Numbered from the stretch's first letter, positions 17,215-25,666 are shown. The stretch is DNA of 64,000 bases from Oscillospiraceae bacterium (GCA_902774035.1 CACYHA010000011.1:33724-97723); one strand, 5' to 3'. The notes: generated by a model not told the origin, from the sequence alone. Numbers and translations: made by a program.

Positions 17215-18501
17215 TTGGAAAAGCTTGTGATCCACGGCGGCAACCGATTGACCGGCGAGGTGGAGATCAGCGGCGCAAAGAACGCCGCCGTCGCCATCAT
17301 TCCGGCCACACTGCTTGCGCAGGATGTCTGCCGCATTGAAAATATTCCGAATATCAGCGACGTTGTGACCATGGTGCGCATTTTGAGCAACATGGGCGCT
17401 GTCGTGCGCTATCTCAACAAACACACCATCGAGATCGACACCCGTCCCGTCAATTCCTACATCGTTCCTCACGAGATGACCAAAAAGCTGCGCGCGTCCT
17501 ATTATCTGATCGGCGCTTTGCTGGGCCGCTACAACCGCGCAAAGGTCTCGCTCCCGGGCGGCTGCAACTTCGGCGTGCGCCCGATCGACCTGCACATCAA
17601 GGGCTTTGAGCTGCTGGGCGCAACGGCGAATGTGGAAAATGCGATGATCGTCGCTTCCGCCGATCATCTGACGGGCGCTTCCGTCTATATGGACAAGGTC
17701 TCCGTCGGCGCAACGATCAACGTCATGCTGGCCGCCGTGAAGGCGCGCGGGCTGACGATCATTGAAAACGCCGCCAAGGAGCCGCACATTGTGGATCTCG
17801 CCAACTTCCTGAACGCCATGGGCGCGGATGTCCGCGGCGCGGGTACGGACGTGATCAAGATCCGCGGCGTGACCCATCTGCACGGCTGCGAGTATTCCAT
17901 CATTCCCGACCAGATCGAGGCCGGCACCTACATGGTCGCCGCCGCCGCCACAAAGGGCGACGTGCTGGTCAAAAACGTCATTCCGAAGCATCTGGAATCC
18001 ATCTCCGCAAAGCTGGTCGAATGCGGTGCGCAAGTGATCGAATATGACGACGCGGTGCGCGTGCGCTGCGACGGGCCGCTCAAGCGCTGCAACCTGAAGA
18101 CGATGCCGCATCCCGGCTTCCCGACGGATATGCAGCCGCAGATGAGCGTGATCCTTGCCATCGCCAACGGTACGTCGCTGGTGTCCGAGGGCGTTTGGGA
18201 CAACCGCTTCCGCTATGTGGATCAGCTCATTCGCATGGGCGCGAATGTCCAGGTGGACGGCACGATCGCCGTGTTCCAGGGCGTGGAAGAGCTCACGGGC
18301 GCTCCTGTGCGCGCCGACGATCTGCGCGCCGGCGCCGCCATGATCATTGCCGGTCTGGTGGCTCGCGGCACAACGGAGATCGAGGATATCATCTACATCG
18401 ACCGCGGCTACGAGGATTATGTGGAAAAGCTGCGCGACCTCGGTGCGGACATCTACCGCAAGGAGTTCCGCGACGACCACAACCAGCCGGCGGCGGGCTG
18501 A
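17215..18501 (+). CDS. murA: UDP-N-acetylglucosamine 1-carboxyvinyltransferase
   Basis: Transfers enolpyruvate from PEP to UDP-GlcNAc, the first committed step of peptidoglycan synthesis. 428 residues; the catalytic Cys117 stands in LPGGCNFGVRPIDLH, and NxxK at ~19-22 (SGAKNAA) and the Arg-rich loop are present. TTG at 17215 with AGGAGAG upstream is preferred to an in-frame start at 17176. Firmicutes often have two MurA copies; only one is here. The heptamer element 18505-18715 separates it from walJ. Confidence 0.94.
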   Translation: MEKLVIHGGNRLTGEVEISGAKNAAVAIIPATLLAQDVCRIENIPNISDVVTMVRILSNMGAVVRYLNKHTIEIDTRPVNSYIVPHEMTKKLRASYYLIGALLGRYNRAKVSLPGGCNFGVRPIDLHIKGFELLGATANVENAMIVASADHLTGASVYMDKVSVGATINVMLAAVKARGLTIIENAAKEPHIVDLANFLNAMGADVRGAGTDVIKIRGVTHLHGCEYSIIPDQIEAGTYMVAAAATKGDVLVKNVIPKHLESISAKLVECGAQVIEYDDAVRVRCDGPLKRCNLKTMPHPGFPTDMQPQMSVILAIANGTSLVSEGVWDNRFRYVDQLIRMGANVQVDGTIAVFQGVEELTGAPVRADDLRAGAAMIIAGLVARGTTEIEDIIYIDRGYEDYVEKLRDLGADIYRKEFRDDHNQPAAG

Positions 18502-18504
18502 TCT

Positions 18505-18715
18505 GAATGGAAAATTGAAAATGGAAAATTGAAAATGAATCATAGATCATGACGATTCGGGTTTCAAGGTCGCGGGAAAGACGAAAACGGCGTTCCTGCG
18601 ATTTTTTCTGCCGGAAAAATCCGTCAAAGCAATCGCTGCGCCCTTCTGTGAATTCAGCCTTTTCAGCTTTCCGTTTTCAACTTTCAATTTTCAATTTTCA
18701 ATTTTCAATTTCATA
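18505..18715. repeat. Inverted heptamer-arm element A (~205 bp)
   Basis: Left arm 18505-18539, five 7-base units alternating AAATTGA and AAATGGA; right arm 18674-18708, five units TTTTCAA/CTTTCAA, the reverse complement of the left, with one degenerate unit to 18715. The core is 134 bases (18540-18673), not coding. The left arm begins three bases after the murA stop. The right edge shares 22 identical bases (18670-18691) with the reverse complement of the left edge of element B. Confidence 0.75.
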
Positions 18716-18733
18716 CATCCTGGGGGTGATTTT

Positions 18734-19528
18734 TTGGCAAGGTTCTGTTCGCTGTTTTCGTCGTCTTCGGGCAACGCGACCTATGTGGGTACAGCGACCG
18801 ACGGCATTCTGATCGACGCGGGCGTGAGCGCAAAGCGGCTAAAAAACGCCCTGCTGCAGCGGGAGATCGACCCGGCAAGCATCCGCGCCGTCTTTGTGAC
18901 CCACGAGCACAGCGACCACATCAGCGGCCTGCGCGTCTTCGCTTCGTCGCTGCACATTCCGGTCTATGCCACCCGGGGGACGCTCGTCGGGCTGGAGGAG
19001 GCCGGGGCGCTCAGCGAAAAATATCCCGTGTTTGAACTTCCCGCCGGAAGCGACGCCGCCGTGGGCGACATGAACGTCCACGCCTTTGCAACGCCCCACG
19101 ACAGTCTGGAGAGCTGCGGCTTCACGGTCACCTTCGGCGACGAGCGCAAGCTCGCGGTCTGCACCGACATCGGCCATATGACCAACGAGATCATGCGCAA
19201 CCTCCTCGGCTGCGACCTCGTGATGCTGGAATCCAACCACGACGTCGGGATGCTCGAGAACGGACCCTATCCCTATTTTCTCAAGCGGCGCATCCTTTCC
19301 GACCGGGGCCACCTTTCCAACGCCGCCTGCGCCGACGTTGCCGCCCAGTTGGTGGAGCACGGCACGACCCGCCTCTTCCTCGGCCATTTGAGCGCCGAAA
19401 ACAACCTGCCCGAGCTGGCTTTCCAGACGAGCTACTGCGCCCTTTGCGAATGCGGCGCCGTGGCTGACCGGGACTACATCCTCAAGGTCAACCCCAGAGA
19501 GAACAACGACGACGTTGTGAGGTTCTGA
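18734..19528 (+). CDS. walJ: MBL-fold metallohydrolase (WalJ/YycJ type)
   Basis: 264 residues of the metallo-beta-lactamase fold. The zinc motif HEHSDHISG (~57-65) is complete, and further ligands lie in DIGHM (~137) and FLGHLSAENN (~216). FCSLFSSSSGNATYVG at the N-terminus is typical of YycJ/WalJ, a partner of the WalRK cell-wall regulatory operon with proposed exonuclease activity. TTG at 18734 follows GGGGGTGAT. Together with rlmH one base later it keeps a gene pair common in Firmicutes; walR and walK are not in the window. Confidence 0.88.
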   Translation: MARFCSLFSSSSGNATYVGTATDGILIDAGVSAKRLKNALLQREIDPASIRAVFVTHEHSDHISGLRVFASSLHIPVYATRGTLVGLEEAGALSEKYPVFELPAGSDAAVGDMNVHAFATPHDSLESCGFTVTFGDERKLAVCTDIGHMTNEIMRNLLGCDLVMLESNHDVGMLENGPYPYFLKRRILSDRGHLSNAACADVAAQLVEHGTTRLFLGHLSAENNLPELAFQTSYCALCECGAVADRDYILKVNPRENNDDVVRF

Positions 19529-19529
19529 A

Positions 19530-20012
19530 ATGCTGAACATCACTTTGATCTGTATCGGGAAATGCAAGGAGCCTTATTTGCAGGCGGCCTGCGGCGAATA
19601 TCAGAAGCGGCTGAAGACGCTTTGCAAATGCAGCGTGGTCGAGCTTGCGCCGGAGCGGCTGCCGGAAGCGCCTTCCGACGCGCAGATCGCCGCGGCGCTG
19701 GAAAAGGAGGGCAGGCGCATCCTTGAAAAAGTGCCCGCCGGCGCGGCGCTGATCTCCATGTGCATCGAGGGGAAACAGCTCTCCTCGGAAGCGCTGGCAA
19801 AGCAGCTTTCGGCTTTTGCCGTTTCCGGCACGGGAAATCTGGCCTTCGTGATCGGCGGGTCCTTCGGCCTTGCCGACGCGGTGAAGCAAAAAAGCGCCCT
19901 GCGCCTTTCCGTGAGCCCCATGACCTTTCCCCACCAGCTTTTCCGCGTGATGCTGCTGGAACAGATCTACCGCGCCCTGCAGATCAATGCCGGTGCAAAG
20001 TATCATAAATGA
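19530..20012 (+). CDS. rlmH: 23S rRNA (pseudouridine-1915 N3)-methyltransferase
   Basis: SPOUT methyltransferase that modifies pseudouridine 1915 in helix 69 of 23S rRNA. 160 residues, the family length. Visible: N-terminal strand ITLICIGKCKEPYL, the AdoMet loop AFVIGGSFGLAD (~104-115), and the C-terminal trefoil-knot signature LSVSPMTFPHQLFRVMLLEQIYRA. The start codon follows the walJ stop almost directly. Confidence 0.95.
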   Translation: MLNITLICIGKCKEPYLQAACGEYQKRLKTLCKCSVVELAPERLPEAPSDAQIAAALEKEGRRILEKVPAGAALISMCIEGKQLSSEALAKQLSAFAVSGTGNLAFVIGGSFGLADAVKQKSALRLSVSPMTFPHQLFRVMLLEQIYRALQINAGAKYHK

Positions 20013-20017
20013 CGAGT

Positions 20018-20097
20018 ACCCGCCGATTCACTCGATGTGTAAAGATGGACGAGCAAATTTGCCGTCGGGATTTGCGCGTCTGAGTGGACCGGCGGGT
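20018..20097. other. Rod-like hairpin behind rlmH
   Basis: Four nested helices: 8 bp (20018-20025/20090-20097), 5 bp (20029-20033/20082-20086), 4 bp (20048-20051/20077-20080) and 6 bp (20053-20058/20070-20075), with symmetric internal loops. There is no T-run directly behind it. It may be a 3' stabilising structure or part of a small RNA; no function is evident. Confidence 0.5.
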
Positions 20098-20110
20098 GTG
20101 TTTCACGCCG

Positions 20111-20147
20111 CAAAAAAACCGCCCTGTTCGAACAGAACAGGACGGCT
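20111..20147 (-). terminator. Terminator of the CotH-small protein operon
   Basis: 11-bp stem with one mismatch (20119-20129 with 20135-20145) and a 7-base T-run on the minus strand (20112-20118), 18 bases after the stop of the small gene. Confidence 0.8.
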
Positions 20148-20164
20148 TTCATGTTGTGTGCTTA

Positions 20165-20326
20165 TTAAGCTTCCGTCTCAGCGTCTTCGGGTTTGTTCAT
20201 CTCTTCAAAGAACTTGCTGATATCGAACCCTTCGCCAAGGACGCCGACGTTTTTGAACAGTGCAAACAGCACGTTCAGGCCCTTCAGGATCATCTGATAC
20301 AGGCTGTCCATAACATTTTTCGACAT
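20165..20326 (-). CDS. 53-residue protein of unknown function
   Basis: Short gene with ATG at 20326 and a strong AAAGGAGG ribosome site. The product begins MSKNVMDSLYQMI, has an amphipathic/hydrophobic helix (MILKGLNVLFALFKNVGVL, ~12-30) and an acidic end (EEMNKPEDAETEA). It stands 56 bases behind the CotH-type gene and before a terminator, so it ends that transcript. No homologue is recognised. The hydrophobic helix resembles the C-terminal tails of the secreted proteins nearby. Confidence 0.7.
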   Translation of the reverse strand: MSKNVMDSLYQMILKGLNVLFALFKNVGVLGEGFDISKFFEEMNKPEDAETEA

Positions 20327-20382
20327 GAGAATTGTCCTCCTTTCTCCAAAGATTCATCTATTGCTGTTTTGCAGATGCAAAA

Positions 20383-22722
20383 TCAATAGTGTGCTTCGCC
20401 GCACTCGCAATACTGATGCGTGCGGAACAGGCGGTAGAAGAACAGCAGGATCGTCCAGACGAATTTGACGATCTTGTTGCTCGTTTTGTGGCACATGTGG
20501 GTGCAGGGCTCGACCTTGATGCCGTAGCCGCAATCGTCGCAGACCTTGTATTCGTGCTGGGTATAGACCGCGTTATCGGTGACCATCTGCTTGCTGAAGC
20601 GGTGGTCGGCCATGGTGAACTGGCCGCAGGCGCAGTAGACACGGTGCTGCTTTGCGTTGCCGTTGACCATCACGGTGCGCAGGGAGTAGTCGTGGCTGTG
20701 GCCGGTGTCTCTGGCAACGCTGACGGTCAAATCGCTCTTGATCTTCGTGATGCGGAACACGCCGGGGACGCCGGTGTCGTCAAAGCCCTTGATGTTTTTG
20801 TAGCTGCCCTCGGTCACGGTGATCTTGAACACGTCAGCCGCGTTGTCGGAAACGACCTTGAAGCTGACCTGGCCGCCGTCTTTGGTGGGCAGGCCTGTGT
20901 CGGAATCCAGCGCTGTGGCGAAGGCCGCTTCGGCGGGGACGGCGTTCAGGTCGGCCGTCGGATAGACCAGCACACGCAGGCCGTTTTCGCAGACGAAGTT
21001 CACGGTGCAGCCCTCTGCGCTGTCGGCGTTTTTGTTCAGCCGCACGGTCACGTCAAGATCGTCGCTGACGCCGGTCAGGCGGTAGTTGCCGCCGCCGAGA
21101 TCCTCCAGCGCGGCATAGCCGCCGGCGGGGGAGACTTCGATTTCCGTGCTCGTCTTCTTTTTGCCCTCCACATGGAAGGTCACGCTGCCGTCCGTCTTCG
21201 TCGGGGCGCCGGTTTCGTCAACGGTGTAGGCGGCCTCGGCACGTGCGGGCGTGCCGCTCACATCGGCGCTTGGGAACACGGAGACCTTTGCGCCGCCGCG
21301 GCAGGCAAAGGCCACGCGGAACGCGTCCTCGCTCTTTTCGCGGACACTCACGCCGAAGTAGGCGTCCAGATCGGCGATGTGGGCTCTGGCCCAATCCAGA
21401 ATGCGGGCATAGGTGTTGACGCTGCGTCCGGGCGCGTCAGGCCAGCGATTGGCTTCGGCCTGATAGACGAGGTCGGGGATCGCGTCTTTGAAGGCGGCGA
21501 ACCGGCGCTCGATGTTGTGCAGGGAGAGGATGTCCTCGCGCAGCTCGATGTAGCGGGCCTTGAGCTCGGGGCCGTAGTTGTCGAGCAGACGCTTATACAG
21601 GCAGTTGCGCGGCTCGGGGTCGTAGTTTTTGGTTGCGGAGATGGCTTCGAATTCGCCGTTCCACTTCATGCCCCAGGTGCCGTCCATGTCATAGGCGGAG
21701 GGGATGAACTTTGTGCCGTCATAGGTCAGCCAGAGGATGTTTTTGCCGTGGTTGTCGTCGGCGCGGATGAAGTACATGAACAGCAGATAGTCGATGCAGC
21801 GCTCCACGGTGGTGTGGTCGGCGATCGTGTCGCGCAGGGCCTGGCCGTCATGGCTGAGCAGATAGTTGATGAAATCGTTGAACGCAAGGCCGAGCCAGCC
21901 GATGCCCTCTTCCGTGTCCTCTGTGGAGACATATTCCAGATCGAAGCCGTTCTCTCTGGTGCCCGGATCGGAGGGATCCGCCATCGGCGCCCAAAGGGCG
22001 GTGGGGTTCGTGTACCAGTCGGCGCCGAGGACGGCCTGATGGATCGTCTCGTCATTCATGTCGAAGATCCAGTGATCCTTCGGCATGTTCATGGTGTACA
22101 GACCGAGAAAATCGCCGTTCAGATAGAGCAGGACGGGGTAGCCGTCGATCGCGCCGCCGTTGAGCAGGGGATCCACGTCGTCGTCGAGGCAGCGGGAATG
22201 GACGATCTCGCCGAACAGGCGGGCGGAAACGATGTTGCGCGCTTGCAGGGTGTCCACCCAGTTGGCCTTCAGGCAGTATTTGCTCTGTTTGCCCCAGTCC
22301 TTTTGCAGCAGCACCTTGTTTTTGGCGCCGCTCTCCTGCACGAACTGCAGGGAGTAGTTCTTCTTTGCGTAGCGGATGGAGGTGAAGCCCTGGATCTTCA
22401 GCGTCGCAAAGCTGTCAAAGGAGAGATCTTCGCTCTTGTAGCTGGTTTTGACCAGAACCTTCGTGTCCTTGGAGATGCCGTCGAGGGAGCCCTCGATGTT
22501 CATGACGGGCATACCTGCGTCTTTGTACGTGATGGGCGCTTCATAGGTTTGACCGCATTCGTCGCAGCGGAACACACCGCAGAATTTGGTGGAGAGCCCC
22601 GCTTCGGTGCGCAGCGACTCCAGTGCGCCGCGGTGTTCGTGGGCGCCGGACGCCACGCCGGCCAGCGGGCAGGCGGAAAGCAGCAGAACAAGCGCGAGAA
22701 CCAGGCTGAGCGTCTTCTTCAT
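20383..22722 (-). CDS. Secreted CotH-family protein kinase-like protein
   Basis: 779 residues with a signal peptide (MKKTLSLVLALVLLLSA). The CotH domain spans ~80-450: LKIQGFTSIRYAKKNYSLQF (~115), the hallmark RADDNHGKNILW (~330), then YDMDGTWGMKW (~352) with the metal-binding Asp pair. CotH proteins of spore formers phosphorylate coat proteins; bacterial relatives are also found in cellulosomes and as secreted proteins. Two beta-rich modules follow (~470-665), then a Cys/His-rich region (~680-745: CACGQF, CDDCGYG, CTHMCH) and a hydrophobic helix ending FRTHQYCECGEAHY. ATG at 22722 with AAAGGGG upstream. Confidence 0.88.
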   Translation of the reverse strand: MKKTLSLVLALVLLLSACPLAGVASGAHEHRGALESLRTEAGLSTKFCGVFRCDECGQTYEAPITYKDAGMPVMNIEGSLDGISKDTKVLVKTSYKSEDLSFDSFATLKIQGFTSIRYAKKNYSLQFVQESGAKNKVLLQKDWGKQSKYCLKANWVDTLQARNIVSARLFGEIVHSRCLDDDVDPLLNGGAIDGYPVLLYLNGDFLGLYTMNMPKDHWIFDMNDETIHQAVLGADWYTNPTALWAPMADPSDPGTRENGFDLEYVSTEDTEEGIGWLGLAFNDFINYLLSHDGQALRDTIADHTTVERCIDYLLFMYFIRADDNHGKNILWLTYDGTKFIPSAYDMDGTWGMKWNGEFEAISATKNYDPEPRNCLYKRLLDNYGPELKARYIELREDILSLHNIERRFAAFKDAIPDLVYQAEANRWPDAPGRSVNTYARILDWARAHIADLDAYFGVSVREKSEDAFRVAFACRGGAKVSVFPSADVSGTPARAEAAYTVDETGAPTKTDGSVTFHVEGKKKTSTEIEVSPAGGYAALEDLGGGNYRLTGVSDDLDVTVRLNKNADSAEGCTVNFVCENGLRVLVYPTADLNAVPAEAAFATALDSDTGLPTKDGGQVSFKVVSDNAADVFKITVTEGSYKNIKGFDDTGVPGVFRITKIKSDLTVSVARDTGHSHDYSLRTVMVNGNAKQHRVYCACGQFTMADHRFSKQMVTDNAVYTQHEYKVCDDCGYGIKVEPCTHMCHKTSNKIVKFVWTILLFFYRLFRTHQYCECGEAHY

Positions 22723-22769
22723 GTGATGACCCCTTTCATTCGGCAAAAAAGTCAAAATTACTCTTTTTT

Positions 22770-22798
22770 AGTATAACATTTCCATTCTGCAATTGCAA
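22770..22798 (-). promoter_or_regulatory. Promoter of the CotH-type gene
   Basis: On the minus strand: -35 TTGCAA (22793-22798), 17-base spacer, -10 TATACT (22770-22775). Confidence 0.75.
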
Positions 22799-22861
22799 GG
22801 CTTTTCTTTCACAAAAAAACGGAGAATAATTATGGAAAATGATGGGAATCGGAGCTTTCGC

Positions 22862-22890
22862 TTGCTTTTTTTCCGCGTTTTCGGTATAAT
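22862..22890 (+). promoter_or_regulatory. Promoter of the GH25 lysozyme gene
   Basis: -35 TTGCTT (22862-22867), 17-base spacer, -10 TATAAT (22885-22890); the start codon is 34 bases further on. Confidence 0.75.
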
Positions 22891-22923
22891 GGAACCCACA
22901 CGCTTTTCAAAGGAGGACGTTTT

Positions 22924-24003
22924 GTGAAATACGCGAAACGATTTCTTGCGCTGTTACTGAGCGCACTGCTGTGCTTCGGCACGGTGCCGGTCGCTTTTTC
23001 CGCCGACGCACCGCCCTACAAGGGGATCGACGTTTCCCGCTGGCAGGGGAACATCGACTGGGCGAAGGTGAAGGCTGCGGGCGTCGACTTTGCGATCCTG
23101 CGCTGCTTTGCCTACCGCAAGGACGCGACGTTTGAGGCAAATTATGCGGCCGCAAAGGCGCAGGGGATCGCCCTGGGCGCCTATGTCTATATGTATGCCA
23201 CGACGGAAAGCGCGGCGGTCGCCGAGGCGCAGAACGTGCTGAACACCCTGCAGGGGAAGACCTTTGCGCTGCCGGTCTTTCTCGATGTGGAGGACAAGGA
23301 CGTGCTGGCGCTCGACCGAACGACCCTGTGCAGCCTGATGGAGACCGAGCTGCGCCTGTTTGAAGCGGCCGGCTACGACGCGGGCATCTATACCTCCCTG
23401 AGCCGCGTGCCGCTCTACGGCGACGAACCGGCGCTTTCCGGCTATGAGCGCTGGATCGCCCGCTGGACCTGCAACACCACGGACAAAAACCCGAGAACCT
23501 TCACCTTTGCCGATCAGGATCCGAACAGCGCGAAAAAGCCGGACTGCGCGATCTGGCAGTTTTCCAACGGCGGCGACGGCAAGGTCTTCGGCGTCTCCTC
23601 TGCCTGCGTGGATCTCAATTACTGCTACAAGGACGATCTCGGCGCGGCGCAGGAACCGCTTTTGTCCGAAGAACATCTCCACACCTTTGAGTATCAGGTG
23701 ATCGAATCCACCTGCACCGAGCCGGGACGGCTGATTCTGACCTGCACGTCCTGCGGCGAGGTCACGACGGAGGAATACGCTCCGCCCCGCGGCCACACCG
23801 CGCCGGACGCGGACGGACGCTGTGCCCTGTGCGGGGCCGTGCTGGAAGAACCGCAGCAGGAAGCCCCGGAATATGTCTGTCCCCTGTGCGGCGAACGGCA
23901 TGACGGATTGTTCGGTATCTTTTTCCGGGTTCTGCACGCGCTGATCGCCGCGCTGCGGCGGGCGCCCGCCTTTTCCGGCGCCGCCGGGTTTGTTTTTCCG
24001 TGA
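22924..24003 (+). CDS. Secreted GH25 lysozyme
   Basis: Cleaves the MurNAc-GlcNAc bond of peptidoglycan. 359 residues: signal peptide 1-~26; GH25 domain ~30-240 with KGIDVSRWQGNIDW (~33-46), FLDVEDKD (~119, catalytic acidic residues) and AIWQFSNGG (~209). After it come a Cys-rich stretch (TCTEPGRLILTCTSCGEV, RCALCGAV, ~260-310) and the C-terminal motif CPLCGERHDGLFGIFFRVLHALIAAL, a zinc-ribbon-like knuckle running into an amphipathic helix. GTG at 22924 follows AAAGGAGG. Probable role in wall turnover. Confidence 0.9.
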   Translation: MKYAKRFLALLLSALLCFGTVPVAFSADAPPYKGIDVSRWQGNIDWAKVKAAGVDFAILRCFAYRKDATFEANYAAAKAQGIALGAYVYMYATTESAAVAEAQNVLNTLQGKTFALPVFLDVEDKDVLALDRTTLCSLMETELRLFEAAGYDAGIYTSLSRVPLYGDEPALSGYERWIARWTCNTTDKNPRTFTFADQDPNSAKKPDCAIWQFSNGGDGKVFGVSSACVDLNYCYKDDLGAAQEPLLSEEHLHTFEYQVIESTCTEPGRLILTCTSCGEVTTEEYAPPRGHTAPDADGRCALCGAVLEEPQQEAPEYVCPLCGERHDGLFGIFFRVLHALIAALRRAPAFSGAAGFVFP

Positions 24004-24009
24004 AAAATG

Positions 24010-24041
24010 AGCAGATTCCACAAAAAGGGGTCTGCTTTTTC
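24010..24041 (+). terminator. Terminator of the lysozyme gene
   Basis: 10-bp stem with two GT pairs (24010-24019 with 24027-24036), 7-base loop, T-run 24036-24040. Confidence 0.75.
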
Positions 24042-24064
24042 GTCAGGTTGCAAACACAACTTTC

Positions 24065-24093
24065 TTGCATTTTCCCCTTGAAATTGATATAAT
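24065..24093 (+). promoter_or_regulatory. Promoter of the secreted metallophosphoesterase
   Basis: -35 TTGCAT (24065-24070), 17-base spacer, -10 TATAAT (24088-24093). Confidence 0.75.
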
Positions 24094-24131
24094 AAAGCTA
24101 CAAATTTATTTTGAAAGAAGGAATCCACCCT

Positions 24132-25355
24132 ATGAAAAAAGTCATTTCCGTTTTGCTGGCAGCTTTGATGCTGTTCTCCGCCGCCACCGTGGCCTTTGCC
24201 GCGAGAGAGCTCGCGCCGATGATCAAGGTCGACGAGCAGACCGGCGCCCAGACCCTGAAATTCAACGCCGACGGCAAATTCAAGATCCTGCAGATCAACG
24301 ACACCCAGGACACCGACAGTATGCATAAGCGCACGGAGGAATTTATCCGCGCCGCCGTTGCCGAAGTGAAGCCCGATCTCGTCGTCATCCCCGGCGACGT
24401 CTGCAACGACATCTTCCTCGGCGCGAACGCAAAGCGCGTCAAGCAGTGCCTGCGCAATCTCGGCTCCCTGCTGAGCGAGCTGAAGGTCCCCTTCGCCTAC
24501 ACCCCGGGCAACCACGACCACGACAAGGACGAGATGGTCTCTCCCGCCGAGCAGATGGCCGTTTTTGAGGAGTTCGCCTACAACATCCACAACGAAGGCT
24601 CCGACCCCGGCTCCTACAACATTCCGATCATGAGCAGCGACGGCAGCCGCATGGCGCTCAACGTCTACATGATCGACTCCCAGAACAAGGACGGCCTTGC
24701 CAACGGCTACACCGGCTGTACGCCGGAAACCACCGCCTGGTATGTCCAGAAGAGCAACGAGCTCAAAGAGCTCAACGGCGGCAAGCCGGTGCCCTCTGTG
24801 GTCTATCAGCACGTTCCCGTGTGGCAGATCTATGAGTGTCTGGAAAAGGTCGACAAGAAAGAGGCCAACAACGCCATTTTCAGCCTGAACGACTATGAAT
24901 GGTACAAGGAAGTCGAAGACAAGATGTACACCGACGAGAATCGGATGATCAAGAAGGACAACTACATCGGCGAAGCACCCTGCTCCGAAGTGTTTGACAC
25001 CAAGTCCGGCGAATATGAAGCCTGGCTGCAGCAGGGCGACGTGATGGGCGGCTTCTTTGCCCACGACCATGTGAACCACTTCATGATGCAGACCAAGGAC
25101 GGCATCATCCTCGGCTACAACGGCGGCACCGGCTTTGCGGCATACGGCCGCGGCAGCCACCGCTCCATGCGCGTCTATACGTTCGACGAGAACGATGTGG
25201 AAAACTTCACCATCGACTCCGTCTACTACGACGACCTCACAGGCCACAGTTTCAAGTTCTATCCCTCCGACATCATGTCCACCGCCATCTTCGGCGACGT
25301 GCTGCGCTTCTTGTTCCGCCTGGTGTTCATCACCCCGTGGAAGGGCAGCAGATAA
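24132..25355 (+). CDS. Secreted calcineurin-like metallophosphoesterase
   Basis: 407 residues with a signal peptide (MKKVISVLLAALMLFSAATVAFA). Two-metal phosphoesterase core: QINDTQDTD (~55; the first motif lacks the usual His, as in the purple-acid-phosphatase-like branch), VIPGDVCND (~89), TPGNHDHDKDE (~127), QHVPVWQ (~233) and FFAHDHVNHF (~313). The tail SDIMSTAIFGDVLRFLFRLVF is an amphipathic helix of the kind seen on other exported proteins here. The ATG at 24132 follows AAGGAA by 9 bases. Substrate unknown. Confidence 0.85.
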   Translation: MKKVISVLLAALMLFSAATVAFAARELAPMIKVDEQTGAQTLKFNADGKFKILQINDTQDTDSMHKRTEEFIRAAVAEVKPDLVVIPGDVCNDIFLGANAKRVKQCLRNLGSLLSELKVPFAYTPGNHDHDKDEMVSPAEQMAVFEEFAYNIHNEGSDPGSYNIPIMSSDGSRMALNVYMIDSQNKDGLANGYTGCTPETTAWYVQKSNELKELNGGKPVPSVVYQHVPVWQIYECLEKVDKKEANNAIFSLNDYEWYKEVEDKMYTDENRMIKKDNYIGEAPCSEVFDTKSGEYEAWLQQGDVMGGFFAHDHVNHFMMQTKDGIILGYNGGTGFAAYGRGSHRSMRVYTFDENDVENFTIDSVYYDDLTGHSFKFYPSDIMSTAIFGDVLRFLFRLVFITPWKGSR

Positions 25356-25390
25356 AGAATTAAGAATTGAGAATGAAAAATTGAAAATGA
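25356..25390. repeat. Heptanucleotide tandem array, five units
   Basis: Five units (AGAATTA, AGAATTG, then related) in exact 7-base register, starting at the first base after the stop codon of the phosphoesterase gene and running up to its terminator. Confidence 0.65.
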
Positions 25391-25392
25391 AA

Positions 25393-25426
25393 GCCGGGTG
25401 TCCGCAAAGGGCGCCCGGTTTTTGAT
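25393..25426 (+). terminator. Terminator of the phosphoesterase gene
   Basis: Stem of about 9 bp with CCGGG/CCCGG ends (25393-25402 with 25411-25420), followed by five T (25420-25424). Confidence 0.7.
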
Positions 25427-25599
25427 GTGGCGGTGTTTTTGCTCCTTTCCGCCGCTTTCCTTTTATTCAGGCCAGTCCCTGTTTTGCGGCGCCCGTTTTG
25501 TATTTCGCCGGGCCAGCGGTAGATTTCGCTCCGTGTGAAATGGCGGCTGCCGTGCGCCCTGCGCCGGGCCGCAAAAGCCCTCATCACGGAAAAGGGCAT
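25427..25599. other. Intergenic region without a recognised feature
   Basis: GC-rich stretch between the phosphoesterase terminator and the phage remnant. Short reading frames exist on both strands, but none has a ribosome site or recognisable motifs. Confidence 0.4.
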
Positions 25600-25624
25600 G
25601 AAAAAAGCACCCCGGAGGATGCTT
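25600..25624 (-). terminator. Terminator of the phage-derived genes
   Basis: 8-bp stem with one GT pair around a TCC loop (25607-25614 with 25618-25624) and a 6-base T-run on the minus strand (25601-25606). A 13-bp palindrome (ATCATT-G-AATGAT) lies next to it at ~25627-25639. Confidence 0.65.
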
Positions 25625-25666
25625 GAATCATTGAATGATCGTTCGTCTTTTTCAAAAAGATGCACG

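Noticed and set aside
18505-18715. Heptamer arrays taken as CRISPR or as a phage attachment site
   Set aside because: Units are only 7 bases without spacers, there are no cas genes, and no integrase or duplicated target is present.
20332-22776. 814-codon plus-strand frame opposite the CotH gene
   Set aside because: Antisense shadow; the minus strand has a signal peptide, CotH motifs, promoter and ribosome site.
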